Assembly: GCF_003051085.1 (NCBI RefSeq)
Contig: NZ_QAOM01000004.1
Location: 1-64,000 of the forward strand
Source: Trichococcus patagoniensis
GTDB lineage: Bacteria; Bacillota; Bacilli; Lactobacillales; Aerococcaceae
Length of the DNA stretch: 64,000 nucleotides
Direction of reading: 5' to 3'
The notes beneath the pieces were generated by a model. That model worked only from the letters and a program-made list of their open reading frames with translations, did no database searches and was not told the DNA's origin. Of the stretch, positions 29,467-38,735 are shown in pieces. How positions within the stretch are numbered: position 1 is the stretch's first letter; the number at the start of each line of letters is the position of its first letter. A program made the position numbers and the translations under genes.

Positions 29467-30978
29467 TTAAGAGAAGGCTTTTTCCGGTTCTGCTTCGTTG
29501 CCTGCTCTCGATGGACTAGTTTTTTCTTCAGTAATTTCTGCCGCCAATGTTTCTTGGATGGCGCCCAATTTACTGCCGATATTTCTGTTTCCGATGAAAG
29601 ATTCGATCAATGCCGTCACATCCATCCCGGTTGTTTCTTTGAGCCCTTCCTGGGTAGCCGTCAGGACTTGGCTGGCATAGTTGGCTACTTTGGCAGCGCC
29701 TTGGCTGCCGTTGCCGCCGTCGATTACCGTAATTTTATCGATATTGGAAATCGGCTCAGCCGCAGCACGCACGATTTCCGGGTATTTCTCGATCAACAGC
29801 GTCAAGATGGCTGCTTCTCCGTATTGTTTCAACGCGTTGGCCAAAGCTTCCTTCGCTTTCGCTTCAGCTTCCCCGATCGCAAGGATACTGGCGGATTCCG
29901 CCAAACCGTTCAGCTCTTTCTCCTTGGCTCGCGCTTCGGATTCCCAGATTGATTTCTGTTTGTCGGCAGCCGCTTTTGTTTCGATGGCATAGCGCTCTGC
30001 ATCGGCTTTCTTACGCACTTCTGCATCATATTGTTTTTCTCTCCGGACGATTTCTTTCTCTTCCAGTTCGATTTGTTTCACACGTTCCGTGATTTCAACG
30101 TTCATTTCTTTTTCTTTCAACAAAATATCCAGCTGCGCTTTTTCCAAAGCATAGGCGTTATCCGCTTTCGCTTTGGCTACGTCCTGTTCTTGGCGGAATG
30201 CTGCCAGCTTCAATTCTTTTTGTTTATTCGATTCCGCGATTTGGGTCTCTCTCAAAATTTCGGCTTGTTGCGATTCTTGTTCCGCTTGGGCACGCTTGAT
30301 GCGCGTTTCCTTATCGGCTTCTGCTTGAGCGATATGCGCATCCCGTTTGACTTGGGCGATCCGCGGTTGTCCAAGAGCGTCCAGATAGCCATTTTCGTCT
30401 GTAACTTCCTTCACAGTGAAAGAAACGATGATCAAGCCCATCTTGGCCAAATCCACACTGGCGACCGCTTGCACTTCTTGTGAAAACTTGTCACGGTTCT
30501 TATAGATTTCTTCGACAGTCATGGAACCCAGAATGGAACGCAGATGGCCTTCCAAAACCTCCCGGGCTTCGTTCTCCAGATCCTCTGTAGGCTTGCTTAA
30601 GTATTGTTCGGCCGCTGTGGCGATTTCTTCCACTGTGGAACCGACCTTAATGATGACCGTCCCATCCGCAGAAACAGGGACACCTTCCTCCGTATAGACC
30701 GCCGGCGTACTGACTTCGAGCTTGCTGGACAAGAGCGATAATTCCTTGGCCGTCTGAAATACCGGGATGACGAACGTACCGCCGCCGCGGACAACTTTCA
30801 TCGTGTTGCCTGTTGCTTTGTCGATATGCGTATTTTTGCTGCCAAGAAAACTCCCGCTGACGATCAGCGCTTTATCCGGCGAAGCCGTCTTGTATCGCCC
30901 GATGAAAATAATCAAAGCAACCACCAGTAAAACCACTAAAATACCAATACCCATAAACTGATCCAAAAAATTCGTCAT
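29467..30978 (-). CDS. floT: Flotillin-like protein
   Basis: 503 residues. Single N-terminal membrane segment (about 9-27), then an SPFH/band-7 domain (about 30-200) and a long EA/KE-rich helical region (about 200-400) that forms the flotillin coiled coil, e.g. AEADKETRIKRAQAEQESQQ. Organises membrane microdomains and fluidity in Bacillus. Ends with a polar tail of ~30 residues. Starts immediately after the NfeD-like gene, the same order as B. subtilis yuaF-floT. Confidence 0.93.
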   Translation of the reverse strand: MTNFLDQFMGIGILVVLLVVALIIFIGRYKTASPDKALIVSGSFLGSKNTHIDKATGNTMKVVRGGGTFVIPVFQTAKELSLLSSKLEVSTPAVYTEEGVPVSADGTVIIKVGSTVEEIATAAEQYLSKPTEDLENEAREVLEGHLRSILGSMTVEEIYKNRDKFSQEVQAVASVDLAKMGLIIVSFTVKEVTDENGYLDALGQPRIAQVKRDAHIAQAEADKETRIKRAQAEQESQQAEILRETQIAESNKQKELKLAAFRQEQDVAKAKADNAYALEKAQLDILLKEKEMNVEITERVKQIELEEKEIVRREKQYDAEVRKKADAERYAIETKAAADKQKSIWESEARAKEKELNGLAESASILAIGEAEAKAKEALANALKQYGEAAILTLLIEKYPEIVRAAAEPISNIDKITVIDGGNGSQGAAKVANYASQVLTATQEGLKETTGMDVTALIESFIGNRNIGSKLGAIQETLAAEITEEKTSPSRAGNEAEPEKAFS

Positions 30979-31563
30979 TTATTTCCCACCTTTATATTTT
31001 TTTTGATTCCAAGTGCTGCGTTCATCCTTCAGAGTCTGTATTGCATTTTCGTATGGGATAACATATGCGATATTATCCCGGATTTCAATGATCAACACCG
31101 TTTCCCCGCTGGCGATGTTCAGCAGATTTTCCGTGTCCGGATTGGCGTAGATGCGCGCCATTCGGTTCATTTTACCGAATCCGGTCGATACGATGATTTC
31201 CCCGATCGCGGTCCGTCCGATCGGAACCGTCACCGTTGCTTCCTTGCCTTCCAAATCTTTTGAACTCGTGATGGTGCTGTTTTCCGCGCGTTTCAATAAG
31301 GGAAGTACAAAGAAAATTTTGAAGGCGATGATGAGTGCGGAAACAGCCAGAAAAATGCCCACAAACACTCCGACCAGGTCTTCATCCGGCTTTTGCAGCG
31401 CATTGACGAGCAGGCTCGTTGTCAAAATACCCAGGAAAAAGTCAGTGATGTCGTAGAATCCCACGGACAAAATATCGTTGATCGGGAATGTCAGGACAGT
31501 GCCGGCCACACCAATGATGAACAGCAATTCCAACGGCTCAATCGTTTGAAAAAGTGTAAGCAT
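30979..31563 (-). CDS. yuaF: NfeD-like membrane protein (YuaF-like)
   Basis: 194 residues. About four hydrophobic segments in the first 105 residues, then a C-terminal OB-fold NfeD domain (about 115-180: LEGKEATVTVPIGRTAIGEI ... GETVLIIEIRDNIAYVIPY). Usual partner of flotillin; immediately upstream and probably coupled. Starts at 31563 with AAAGGAGG upstream. The role in flotillin assembly is known for B. subtilis and inferred here. Confidence 0.88.
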   Translation of the reverse strand: MLTLFQTIEPLELLFIIGVAGTVLTFPINDILSVGFYDITDFFLGILTTSLLVNALQKPDEDLVGVFVGIFLAVSALIIAFKIFFVLPLLKRAENSTITSSKDLEGKEATVTVPIGRTAIGEIIVSTGFGKMNRMARIYANPDTENLLNIASGETVLIIEIRDNIAYVIPYENAIQTLKDERSTWNQKKYKGGK

Positions 31564-31710
31564 ATTTCATCATCCTCCTTTCAATCAATTTTTTGTAAGA
31601 AAAATGAGCCGCATACATGTTCATTATCGAACAAACGCATCCTGAAGTAAAGCCAGAACCCTTTTCGGGAGGCTGAACGGCGGGTGGATGACGACCACAA
31701 ATGCATCAAA

Positions 31711-31747
31711 AACCAGCGACTCACTCATCTCGAGCCAGGCGCTGGTT
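31711..31747 (-). terminator. Terminator of the endo-arabinanase gene
   Basis: AACCAGCG (31711-31718) pairs with CGCTGGTT (31740-31747); TTTTTGATG follows on the minus strand. Confidence 0.65.
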
Positions 31748-31759
31748 TCTTGCTGTAGA

Positions 31760-34447
31760 CTATTCTTCCGATTTTTTGAGGTGTTGCAACGGTACCCTTG
31801 CGACTGCCACTGCTCCGAAAACAAGCGCTCCATACAATAAGGTCGATTGACTGATGGATTCTTCGGCAAGAGGCGCAACCGGGATTGCTGCAGGTGCTTC
31901 CTCGTACAGTGCTTTGATTTCATCCGCCGGTAGGACGATGCCGTCTTGGATATACAGTTCATCGATCAGCCCTTTGAACGGTTGATCCCAGTAGTTGACG
32001 CCCAGACTGAACGCTGCTGCCGAGCCTTCAAAGATGTTCGGGAATGCCTCTCCTGTAAACTTTTCCTCGCCGTTGACATAGACGGAGATTTGGCCGGCAT
32101 CTACCGTAAAGGCCAGATGGGTCCACGCACCCGCAGTAATGGTGGAACCGATTGGCGCGTCATACCATTGCTGTCCGGACCAGAGCATCGTCTGATTTGC
32201 CGGTCCAACAGGTGTCAAGCTGATCCAGCTTTGCTCCGTTGCCGCACCGAAGAAGGCGGTCGTGAACTGTTTCAGTTCGGTTGGTTTGATCCAAAAAGCC
32301 ACCGTATAGGCATTCTGGGTGATCAACCCTTTTCCAAGCGACAGTCCGGATTTGCCGTCGAACGAAGCGGCCTGCCCTTTGACACCCTCCACGAACGATA
32401 CAGCCCCACCCGTATTGTTGATTCGGTCTCCGGTAACTTGCGCCTCGGTCTGATCCCCTGCCGCATTTGTGTAGGTCCCATCGAAGGAATAATAAGCTGA
32501 AAGTTTGCCGGCTTCCTTCGGTTCGACTTGGATCGCGAAGCTGAGCTGCTCCGATTGCAGCTCATTTTGGATGAGTGCGGTCAACGTCACGAGCGCTGCC
32601 GGTTGACCGGCTTCAGGACGAGTGACGATGCCTGTTTCCGAAATGACCGCAGGATCGGAGGAAGTCCATTGGATGGTGCTGCCGCCCGCAGCTGTTGTCG
32701 GTAATACGATGTCCTTCATGACGGAATCGGGCATGGACTCCGTAAGCTCCGCTTTGATTTTCTCCATCTGTTCCGAGTCCGTTGCCGTGCTCGTTTGGCT
32801 TCCCCAAATGACCTGTCCATTCTCGGACATGCCGCTGAAGGTCATGACCCACGCTTCTGTCGTCGGATCCCATTGGCTGATGAACACCCCGTCATAGGTG
32901 CCGTCTGCTAGTTTCAGCTCGGCCCGATAGCCATCATAAAGCCGCCAAGTCCCTTCCTGCGCACCCGCAACCGTGCCGTTATCCTGCAACTGCACAAATG
33001 TGGATTCCGTCAATTGGCCTGTGATCTCATGGCCGTGGTTGATGAACTTATACGTACCGGCGACTTCCGCTTGCGTCACTCCCGTTATCGTTTCGCCTAC
33101 ATAGCGGTAAGGCGTCGGAACCGGCCAAGCGTTGCTGTTCTTGAACGTTTGATGGACACGCACTTCATGCGTCTCGCCTTTGTTCGGGAAACGAGTATGG
33201 AACACGAGAAATTCCTTATCGGCTTTTGCATCGATGTAATAGGAGTTGTGCCCCGCCGACAGATAACCGACACCGTCGCCGGTTCCGTCCTCACCCAATT
33301 CCCGGCTAAACAGGAAGTTCCCGATCAGCTTGTTGCCGATCGCATCGTGATCGTTGACCCCAGGGAAATTGCCTACGCCTTTGTCGAAGGACTCCGGATA
33401 AACAGCTTCATTGCCGGCCGCATCCACATAAGGTCCCGTGATCGACTTCGAGCGGAACTGGCGCATTTGGTAACCGCCATCCGACGCTAGTCCGCCGTAC
33501 GTCAAGTAAAGATAATAATAGCCTGCTTCTTTGTCGTAGACGGCATAAGTCCCTTCCGACGAACGCCCATACCCGGCAGCGATTTTGGTTCCAAAATACC
33601 GATCGATCATCCTGCCGTCCTTAGTCACTCCGTCTTGGCCCGGATAAAGCGGAATGCCCGTTTTTTTATCCAGCTCAAGAATGAACGTCCCACCTGACCA
33701 CGAACCGTATGTCATCCACAGTTTCCCTTGCTTATCATAAAGGATATTCGCATCAATGGCGTTCGTGTATTCTGCATTATTGTAGGCACCGTTTTCCGTG
33801 AACCACTCTGGATTGGGCTCTTCCAGCACACCCTCTTCGATCAGTTCGTCGATATTCGTGCTCTCCCATTGCTTATTGACGTCACTGTTCGCATCATACG
33901 CCTCTTCTTCCTGGAATCCGGAATAGATGATCGTATCGACATACGCGTACGGTCCTTCGATATTCTTGGACACAGCGAGACCGATCGCCGAACGGATATA
34001 GGTAGAGGAAACACTGTAGTACAACATGTAGGCGCCTTTGCTGCCGTCTGTGTTTCTGTATTGCTTGTTCCAGATGACATCCGGTGCCCATACTGCGTAG
34101 CCACCCGTGCTGTCGGCATCGTCTTCCCCTGCCCAAGCGAAAGATTCAGAAAGGTTTTCGCTCAGGTCCCCATAAATCGTGTTGTCCACACTAGCATAGC
34201 CGTTGGTGAAATTCTGCCAATTGATCAGATCAGTCGATTTTGCCGCCGCGATATGTGAACCGAACACATAGTACATCCCGGATTTCTGATCTTGGATAAT
34301 GGACGGATCATGGACCGATGCATTCGAGAAAGTCAGGGCTTCGTCCGTTTCCGATGCGTGCACCTGTGACTGGGGCTGGACCGCAGCAGCCATGCTGATG
34401 GCCAACCCGCAAAGCAACAATTTGGATATTCTTGATCTGGTAATGAT
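31760..34447 (-). CDS. abnA: Secreted arabinan endo-1,5-alpha-L-arabinosidase (GH43) with LamG domain
   Basis: About 895 residues. Signal peptide (RSRISKLLLCGLAISMAAA, cleavage near VHA/SE), then a GH43 five-bladed propeller with catalytic NASVHDPSII, the pKa-tuning DANILYD and the acid RSSEGTYAVYD; an arabinanase C-terminal beta domain (about 440-560); a bacterial Ig-like stretch; a LamG/concanavalin domain (about 690-850); and a C-terminal hydrophobic segment with KK tail (LLYGALVFGAVAVARVPLQHLKK) that could anchor it to the membrane. No LPXTG. The start is uncertain: AAAGGAGG (34456-34463) stands 8 bases before ATC 34447 and 11 before ATT, with no ATG/GTG/TTG in frame there; the only canonical codon is GTG 34495 without a ribosome site. 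Two AraR boxes and a cre box lie upstream. Confidence 0.9.
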   Translation of the reverse strand: MITRSRISKLLLCGLAISMAAAVQPQSQVHASETDEALTFSNASVHDPSIIQDQKSGMYYVFGSHIAAAKSTDLINWQNFTNGYASVDNTIYGDLSENLSESFAWAGEDDADSTGGYAVWAPDVIWNKQYRNTDGSKGAYMLYYSVSSTYIRSAIGLAVSKNIEGPYAYVDTIIYSGFQEEEAYDANSDVNKQWESTNIDELIEEGVLEEPNPEWFTENGAYNNAEYTNAIDANILYDKQGKLWMTYGSWSGGTFILELDKKTGIPLYPGQDGVTKDGRMIDRYFGTKIAAGYGRSSEGTYAVYDKEAGYYYLYLTYGGLASDGGYQMRQFRSKSITGPYVDAAGNEAVYPESFDKGVGNFPGVNDHDAIGNKLIGNFLFSRELGEDGTGDGVGYLSAGHNSYYIDAKADKEFLVFHTRFPNKGETHEVRVHQTFKNSNAWPVPTPYRYVGETITGVTQAEVAGTYKFINHGHEITGQLTESTFVQLQDNGTVAGAQEGTWRLYDGYRAELKLADGTYDGVFISQWDPTTEAWVMTFSGMSENGQVIWGSQTSTATDSEQMEKIKAELTESMPDSVMKDIVLPTTAAGGSTIQWTSSDPAVISETGIVTRPEAGQPAALVTLTALIQNELQSEQLSFAIQVEPKEAGKLSAYYSFDGTYTNAAGDQTEAQVTGDRINNTGGAVSFVEGVKGQAASFDGKSGLSLGKGLITQNAYTVAFWIKPTELKQFTTAFFGAATEQSWISLTPVGPANQTMLWSGQQWYDAPIGSTITAGAWTHLAFTVDAGQISVYVNGEEKFTGEAFPNIFEGSAAAFSLGVNYWDQPFKGLIDELYIQDGIVLPADEIKALYEEAPAAIPVAPLAEESISQSTLLYGALVFGAVAVARVPLQHLKKSEE

Positions 34448-34468
34448 AAGAAACGCCTCCTTTATGTT

Positions 34469-34482
34469 TGTAACCGCTTTTA
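34469..34482. promoter_or_regulatory. cre-like box upstream of abnA
   Basis: TGTAACCGCTTTTA matches the cre consensus at 13 of 14 positions, between the abnA promoter and its ribosome site, a place where CcpA would block elongation. Confidence 0.55.
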
Positions 34483-34501
34483 TTCGTTTCCACACAAATA
34501 G

Positions 34502-34545
34502 TTGTACTTACAAATCAAGATAACATAGTTTATTTGTTCGTACAA
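34502..34545 (-). promoter_or_regulatory. abnA promoter with two AraR boxes
   Basis: Minus-strand TTGTAC (34540-34545), 17-base spacer, TATCTT (34517-34522). AraR boxes TTGTTCGTACAA (34534-34545, covering the -35) and TTGTACTTACAA (34502-34513), centres exactly 32 bp apart. This places the extracellular arabinanase in the AraR regulon. Confidence 0.75.
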
Positions 34546-34621
34546 CTATTATGTCGGTTGAAGGTTACTTTTTATTTTAGGAGTGTGTCGGGGTACTTTT
34601 CTTTTGATTTGGCTGAAATAA

Positions 34622-34750
34622 TCCGCCAACGGTCATTTGGCCGTTTATTTTGCGTTATATTCGCTGAGATAAGCGGCCAACTGGTTTTTGGCGGGGTATC
34701 CCACTCACCTTTCGACACTAAAAACCCGCCAAAACGGGTTTGGCGGGTTT
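34622..34750. repeat. Palindromic repeat array, GCCAAA family (51/52-bp period)
   Basis: Three units centred at 34633 (CCGCCAA / TTGGCCG), 34684 (CGGCCAA / TTGGCGG) and 34736 (CCCGCCAAA / TTTGGCGGG): steps of 51 and 52 bp, with GGGGTATC after the middle unit as in the copy near 13.5 kb. The third unit, with flanking AAAA and TTTT, also works as a terminator for the HxlR gene. The gap 34448-34800 otherwise holds only the abnA control region. Confidence 0.75.
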
Positions 34751-34800
34751 TCAGGATTCTTGCAGCCTTATAATCATCCGGCTAATGATTCAATCAGAGC

Positions 34801-35139
34801 CTATTTTGCCGTTATGACTTTCAGATATTGATCTCCCCAGTCGCAGATTGATTCGACAACCGGCGCCAATTCTTTGCCGATGTCAGTCAGATGGTACTCT
34901 ACTTTTGGCGGAACCACGGGATAGACCGTCCTGGCAATGATCAGGTCGCGCTCCAACTCCCGCAACTGCCGGATCAGCATCCGTTGGTTGATGTCAGGGA
35001 GGATTTTGTTGAACTCGCTCAGCCGCAGCGTGCCGTTGTGCAGCAAGGACCAGATGATCGCAATTTTCCATCTCCCACCCACAACAGATAAGGCTAAATC
35101 TTTTGTATTGTAAAATTCTTTCTCTTGGTATTGGATCAT
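34801..35139 (-). CDS. HxlR-family transcriptional regulator
   Basis: 112 residues, the standard length of HxlR winged-helix regulators: LSVVGGRWKIAIIWSLL, the recognition segment TLRLSEFNKILPDINQRMLIRQLREL, and VPPKVEYHLTDIGKEL. Start at ATG 35139 with AGAGG 7-8 bases upstream; a longer open frame to 35448 crosses the divergent promoter and antisense part of the next gene. Divergent from a formaldehyde-oxidation pair. HxlR itself activates formaldehyde fixation genes in B. subtilis, so an aldehyde-responsive role is probable. Confidence 0.9.
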   Translation of the reverse strand: MIQYQEKEFYNTKDLALSVVGGRWKIAIIWSLLHNGTLRLSEFNKILPDINQRMLIRQLRELERDLIIARTVYPVVPPKVEYHLTDIGKELAPVVESICDWGDQYLKVITAK

Positions 35140-35171
35140 CGGATAGCCTCTTTTCATAAAATTATCCATAG

Positions 35172-35185
35172 TGACAATTATGTCA
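35172..35185. promoter_or_regulatory. Candidate HxlR operator
   Basis: Perfect inverted repeat TGACA-atta-TGTCA in the 123-bp region between the divergent HxlR and dehydrogenase genes, 22 bases upstream of TATAGT (35207-35212), a possible -10 for the dehydrogenase. Confidence 0.45.
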
Positions 35186-35211
35186 GTATTAACACATCCG
35201 TCATTATATAG

Positions 35212-36378
<1,167 letters not shown>

Positions 36379-36382
36379 AACG

Positions 36383-37213
36383 ATGACAGCGCAGTTGATC
36401 GAAACGCATAAAGTATTCGAGGGAGAACAAAGAAAATACCGGCACTATTCTGAAACGCTGGATTGCGATATGGTTTTCAGCCTGTTCTTGCCGAAACAAA
36501 CGGACAACAAGTCGATACCTTTGATCTGGTGGCTTTCCGGATTGACATGCACTGACGACAACTTCAGCCAAAAAGGCGCCTTCCAAAAATATGCGAGCCA
36601 GCACCAACTGGCCATTGTCATGCCGGATACTTCCCCGCGCGGAACGGATGTGGCAGATGACGGAAACTGGGATCTCGGTCAAGGCGCCGGTTTCTATCTG
36701 AATGCGACCCAGGAACCGTGGGCAAAAAATTATCGGATGTATGATTACCTGACTACAGAACTGCCTCAACTTGTCTACAGTCTGATCCCGAATTTTTCGG
36801 GATCAGAAAGCATCATGGGGCATTCGATGGGCGGACACGGCGCCTTGGTCATCGGCTTGAGGAATCCGGAACGCTACCGCTCCATTTCCGCTTTCGCCCC
36901 AATCCTGAACCCGACGAACGTTCCTTGGGGGCAAAAAGCTTTCACTGCCTACTTGGGTCCGGATAAAAAAGCTTGGGCGGATTGGGATGCGACGAACTTG
37001 ATCGCGAAAACTGCTGTTGTCCCGCCCATCCATATCTCGCAGGGAAAAGCCGATGCTTTTTACGAAGTCCAGCTGAACGAAGAAGCCTTCCTGCAAGCCG
37101 CTGATGGCAAGAAAGTGACCTACGAAAAATTGGACGGCTACGATCACAGTTACTTTACGATCGCATCATTTATTGAAGAGCATCTGCAATTCCATAAAGA
37201 CTGTTTGAGGTAG
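36383..37213 (+). CDS. fghA: S-formylglutathione hydrolase
   Basis: 276 residues, esterase D family, alpha/beta hydrolase. Nucleophile Ser in IMGHSMGGHGA, WWLSGLTCTDDNF near the N-terminus, DTSPRG, and the C-terminal catalytic His in LDGYDHSYFTIASF. Releases formate and regenerates the thiol after the dehydrogenase step. The ATG at 36383 has GGAG 9 bases upstream; the ATG at 36368 lies inside the dehydrogenase end and lacks a site. Length and motifs are complete. Confidence 0.95.
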   Translation: MTAQLIETHKVFEGEQRKYRHYSETLDCDMVFSLFLPKQTDNKSIPLIWWLSGLTCTDDNFSQKGAFQKYASQHQLAIVMPDTSPRGTDVADDGNWDLGQGAGFYLNATQEPWAKNYRMYDYLTTELPQLVYSLIPNFSGSESIMGHSMGGHGALVIGLRNPERYRSISAFAPILNPTNVPWGQKAFTAYLGPDKKAWADWDATNLIAKTAVVPPIHISQGKADAFYEVQLNEEAFLQAADGKKVTYEKLDGYDHSYFTIASFIEEHLQFHKDCLR

Positions 37214-37260
37214 AAAAAAGCTATGGCCGGAAAGTATCCGGTAACCTAGGCTATATATTA

Positions 37261-37293
37261 AAAAAACGGATTCCTGAGCGGAATCCGTTTTTT
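37261..37293. terminator. Bidirectional terminator
   Basis: Perfect 14-bp stem AAAAAACGGATTCC / GGAATCCGTTTTTT with a 5-base loop, between the convergent S-formylglutathione hydrolase and pepT genes. Confidence 0.95.
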
Positions 37294-37314
37294 TGGTATC
37301 AAATCCGTTTACAG

Positions 37315-38616
37315 TTAGCGAATTCCCCTGCTGGATTCGGTAACCGCAACATTACCGGTATTCCCGGAAGCCTCAGCAGTTCCACTAAGCGCAGCGTTCT
37401 GTTCGACAATCGCCATGATGACATCGATGGATTTCGCCATCGTCTCCAATGTGACGAATTCGTATTTCCCGTGGCCGTTTTCGGTGCCGGAGAACAGGTT
37501 CGGGGTCGGCAGACCTTTGTGCGAGATGATGCAGCCGTCCGTTCCGCCGCGCATCGGTTTGAAGACCGGTATGATGCCGCAGGATTCATAAGCCTGGACC
37601 GCCAGATCGACGACGACCGGATGCTGCTCAATGATATCGCGCATATTGTAGTACTGGTCGAAAAGCGTCAGCGCGATCCGCGGCTCGGCAAACCGGGCAT
37701 TGAAGGCTTCCACCTGGTCGGAGAAGAACCGCTTGCGGGCTGCGAAGTTTTCCCGGTCATGGTCGCGGATATAATAGGTCTGCTTGACTTCGTCGACGTT
37801 GCCGCTCTGGCAAGTCAGGAAGTAGTAGCCTTCATAGCCGCTGGTGTGCTCAGGTGTTTCCTTTTGAGGCAAATCCGTTGCAAATTGACTGGCAACCAAC
37901 AAAGCGTTGACCATCGTATCCTTGGCGGAACCAGGATGAACGCTCGTGCCGCGGATGGTGAGTTCCGCCTGGGCTGCATTGAAATTGTCGTAAGTCAGAT
38001 TTCCGATTGGTCCGCCGTCGATCGTGTAGGCGAAGTCGGCCGCGAAATGATCCACATCGAACAATTTCGCTCCGCGCGCCCCCAGTTCCTCGTCGGGCCC
38101 GAAAGCGAGACGGATCTTCCCGTGTTTCCGTTCCGGATGCGCAAGAAACTGCTCGCAGGCTGTCACGATAGCAGCAATGCCGGCCTTGTCATCTGCCCCC
38201 AGCAAGGTCGTTCCATCGGTCGTGATGACCGTTTCCCCAATATAGTTGCTTAAGCGCGGGAATTCCTTCGGCGAGAGGACAATCTGTTCAGTCTCGTTCA
38301 GGACGATATCACCGCCATCATAAGCAGGATGGACTTGAGGACGGATGTTGACCGCGTTGAAATCGGCCGTATCCAAATGCGCGATGAAGCCGATGACCGG
38401 CACAGGCTCTTCGATGTTACTCGGCAAGGTTGCCGTCAGAAAGCCGTTCATCTCGTTATATTCTACCTCTTCCAGGCCGATTGCAATCAGTTCTTTCGCC
38501 AATTCCAAGGCGAATGTCACTTGGTTATGCGTCGACGGCACCGTGTAGCTGCTGTCGTCCGACCGCGTGTCGACCTTTGCGTATGCGATGAATCTTTCCA
38601 ATAAATTTTCGTACAT
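37315..38616 (-). CDS. pepT: Tripeptide aminopeptidase (peptidase T)
   Basis: 433 residues, M20B zinc peptidase releasing the N-terminal residue of tripeptides in the cytoplasm. Metal and catalytic motifs are visible: IAHLDTAD, LLGADDKAGIA, FGPDEELG, YTIDGG, and the final His-containing FSGTENGHGKYE. N-terminus MYENLLERFIAYAKVDTRSD aligns with the family; start at ATG 38616 with AAAGGCGG 9 bases upstream. The last ~20 residues are a Ser/Thr-rich tail. A terminator and then a peptide-binding lipoprotein gene lie upstream, fitting peptide use as nitrogen source. Confidence 0.95.
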   Translation of the reverse strand: MYENLLERFIAYAKVDTRSDDSSYTVPSTHNQVTFALELAKELIAIGLEEVEYNEMNGFLTATLPSNIEEPVPVIGFIAHLDTADFNAVNIRPQVHPAYDGGDIVLNETEQIVLSPKEFPRLSNYIGETVITTDGTTLLGADDKAGIAAIVTACEQFLAHPERKHGKIRLAFGPDEELGARGAKLFDVDHFAADFAYTIDGGPIGNLTYDNFNAAQAELTIRGTSVHPGSAKDTMVNALLVASQFATDLPQKETPEHTSGYEGYYFLTCQSGNVDEVKQTYYIRDHDRENFAARKRFFSDQVEAFNARFAEPRIALTLFDQYYNMRDIIEQHPVVVDLAVQAYESCGIIPVFKPMRGGTDGCIISHKGLPTPNLFSGTENGHGKYEFVTLETMAKSIDVIMAIVEQNAALSGTAEASGNTGNVAVTESSRGIR

Positions 38617-38652
38617 ATTCCTCATCCGCCTTTCTCTCATCTTTATAAAAGG

Positions 38653-38703
38653 AAATATCCGACTAACGGACACCCCTGACAGGAGACCGTTAAGCGGATA
38701 TTT
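38653..38703 (-). terminator. Terminator of the peptide-binding protein gene
   Basis: AAATATCCG and CTAACGG pair with CCGTTAAG and CGGATATTT (one bulged base), with CCTTTTA following on the minus strand. Confidence 0.65.
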
Positions 38704-38735
38704 ATTTTCATGCTTGTTCTCGGTATCTTATCGGT

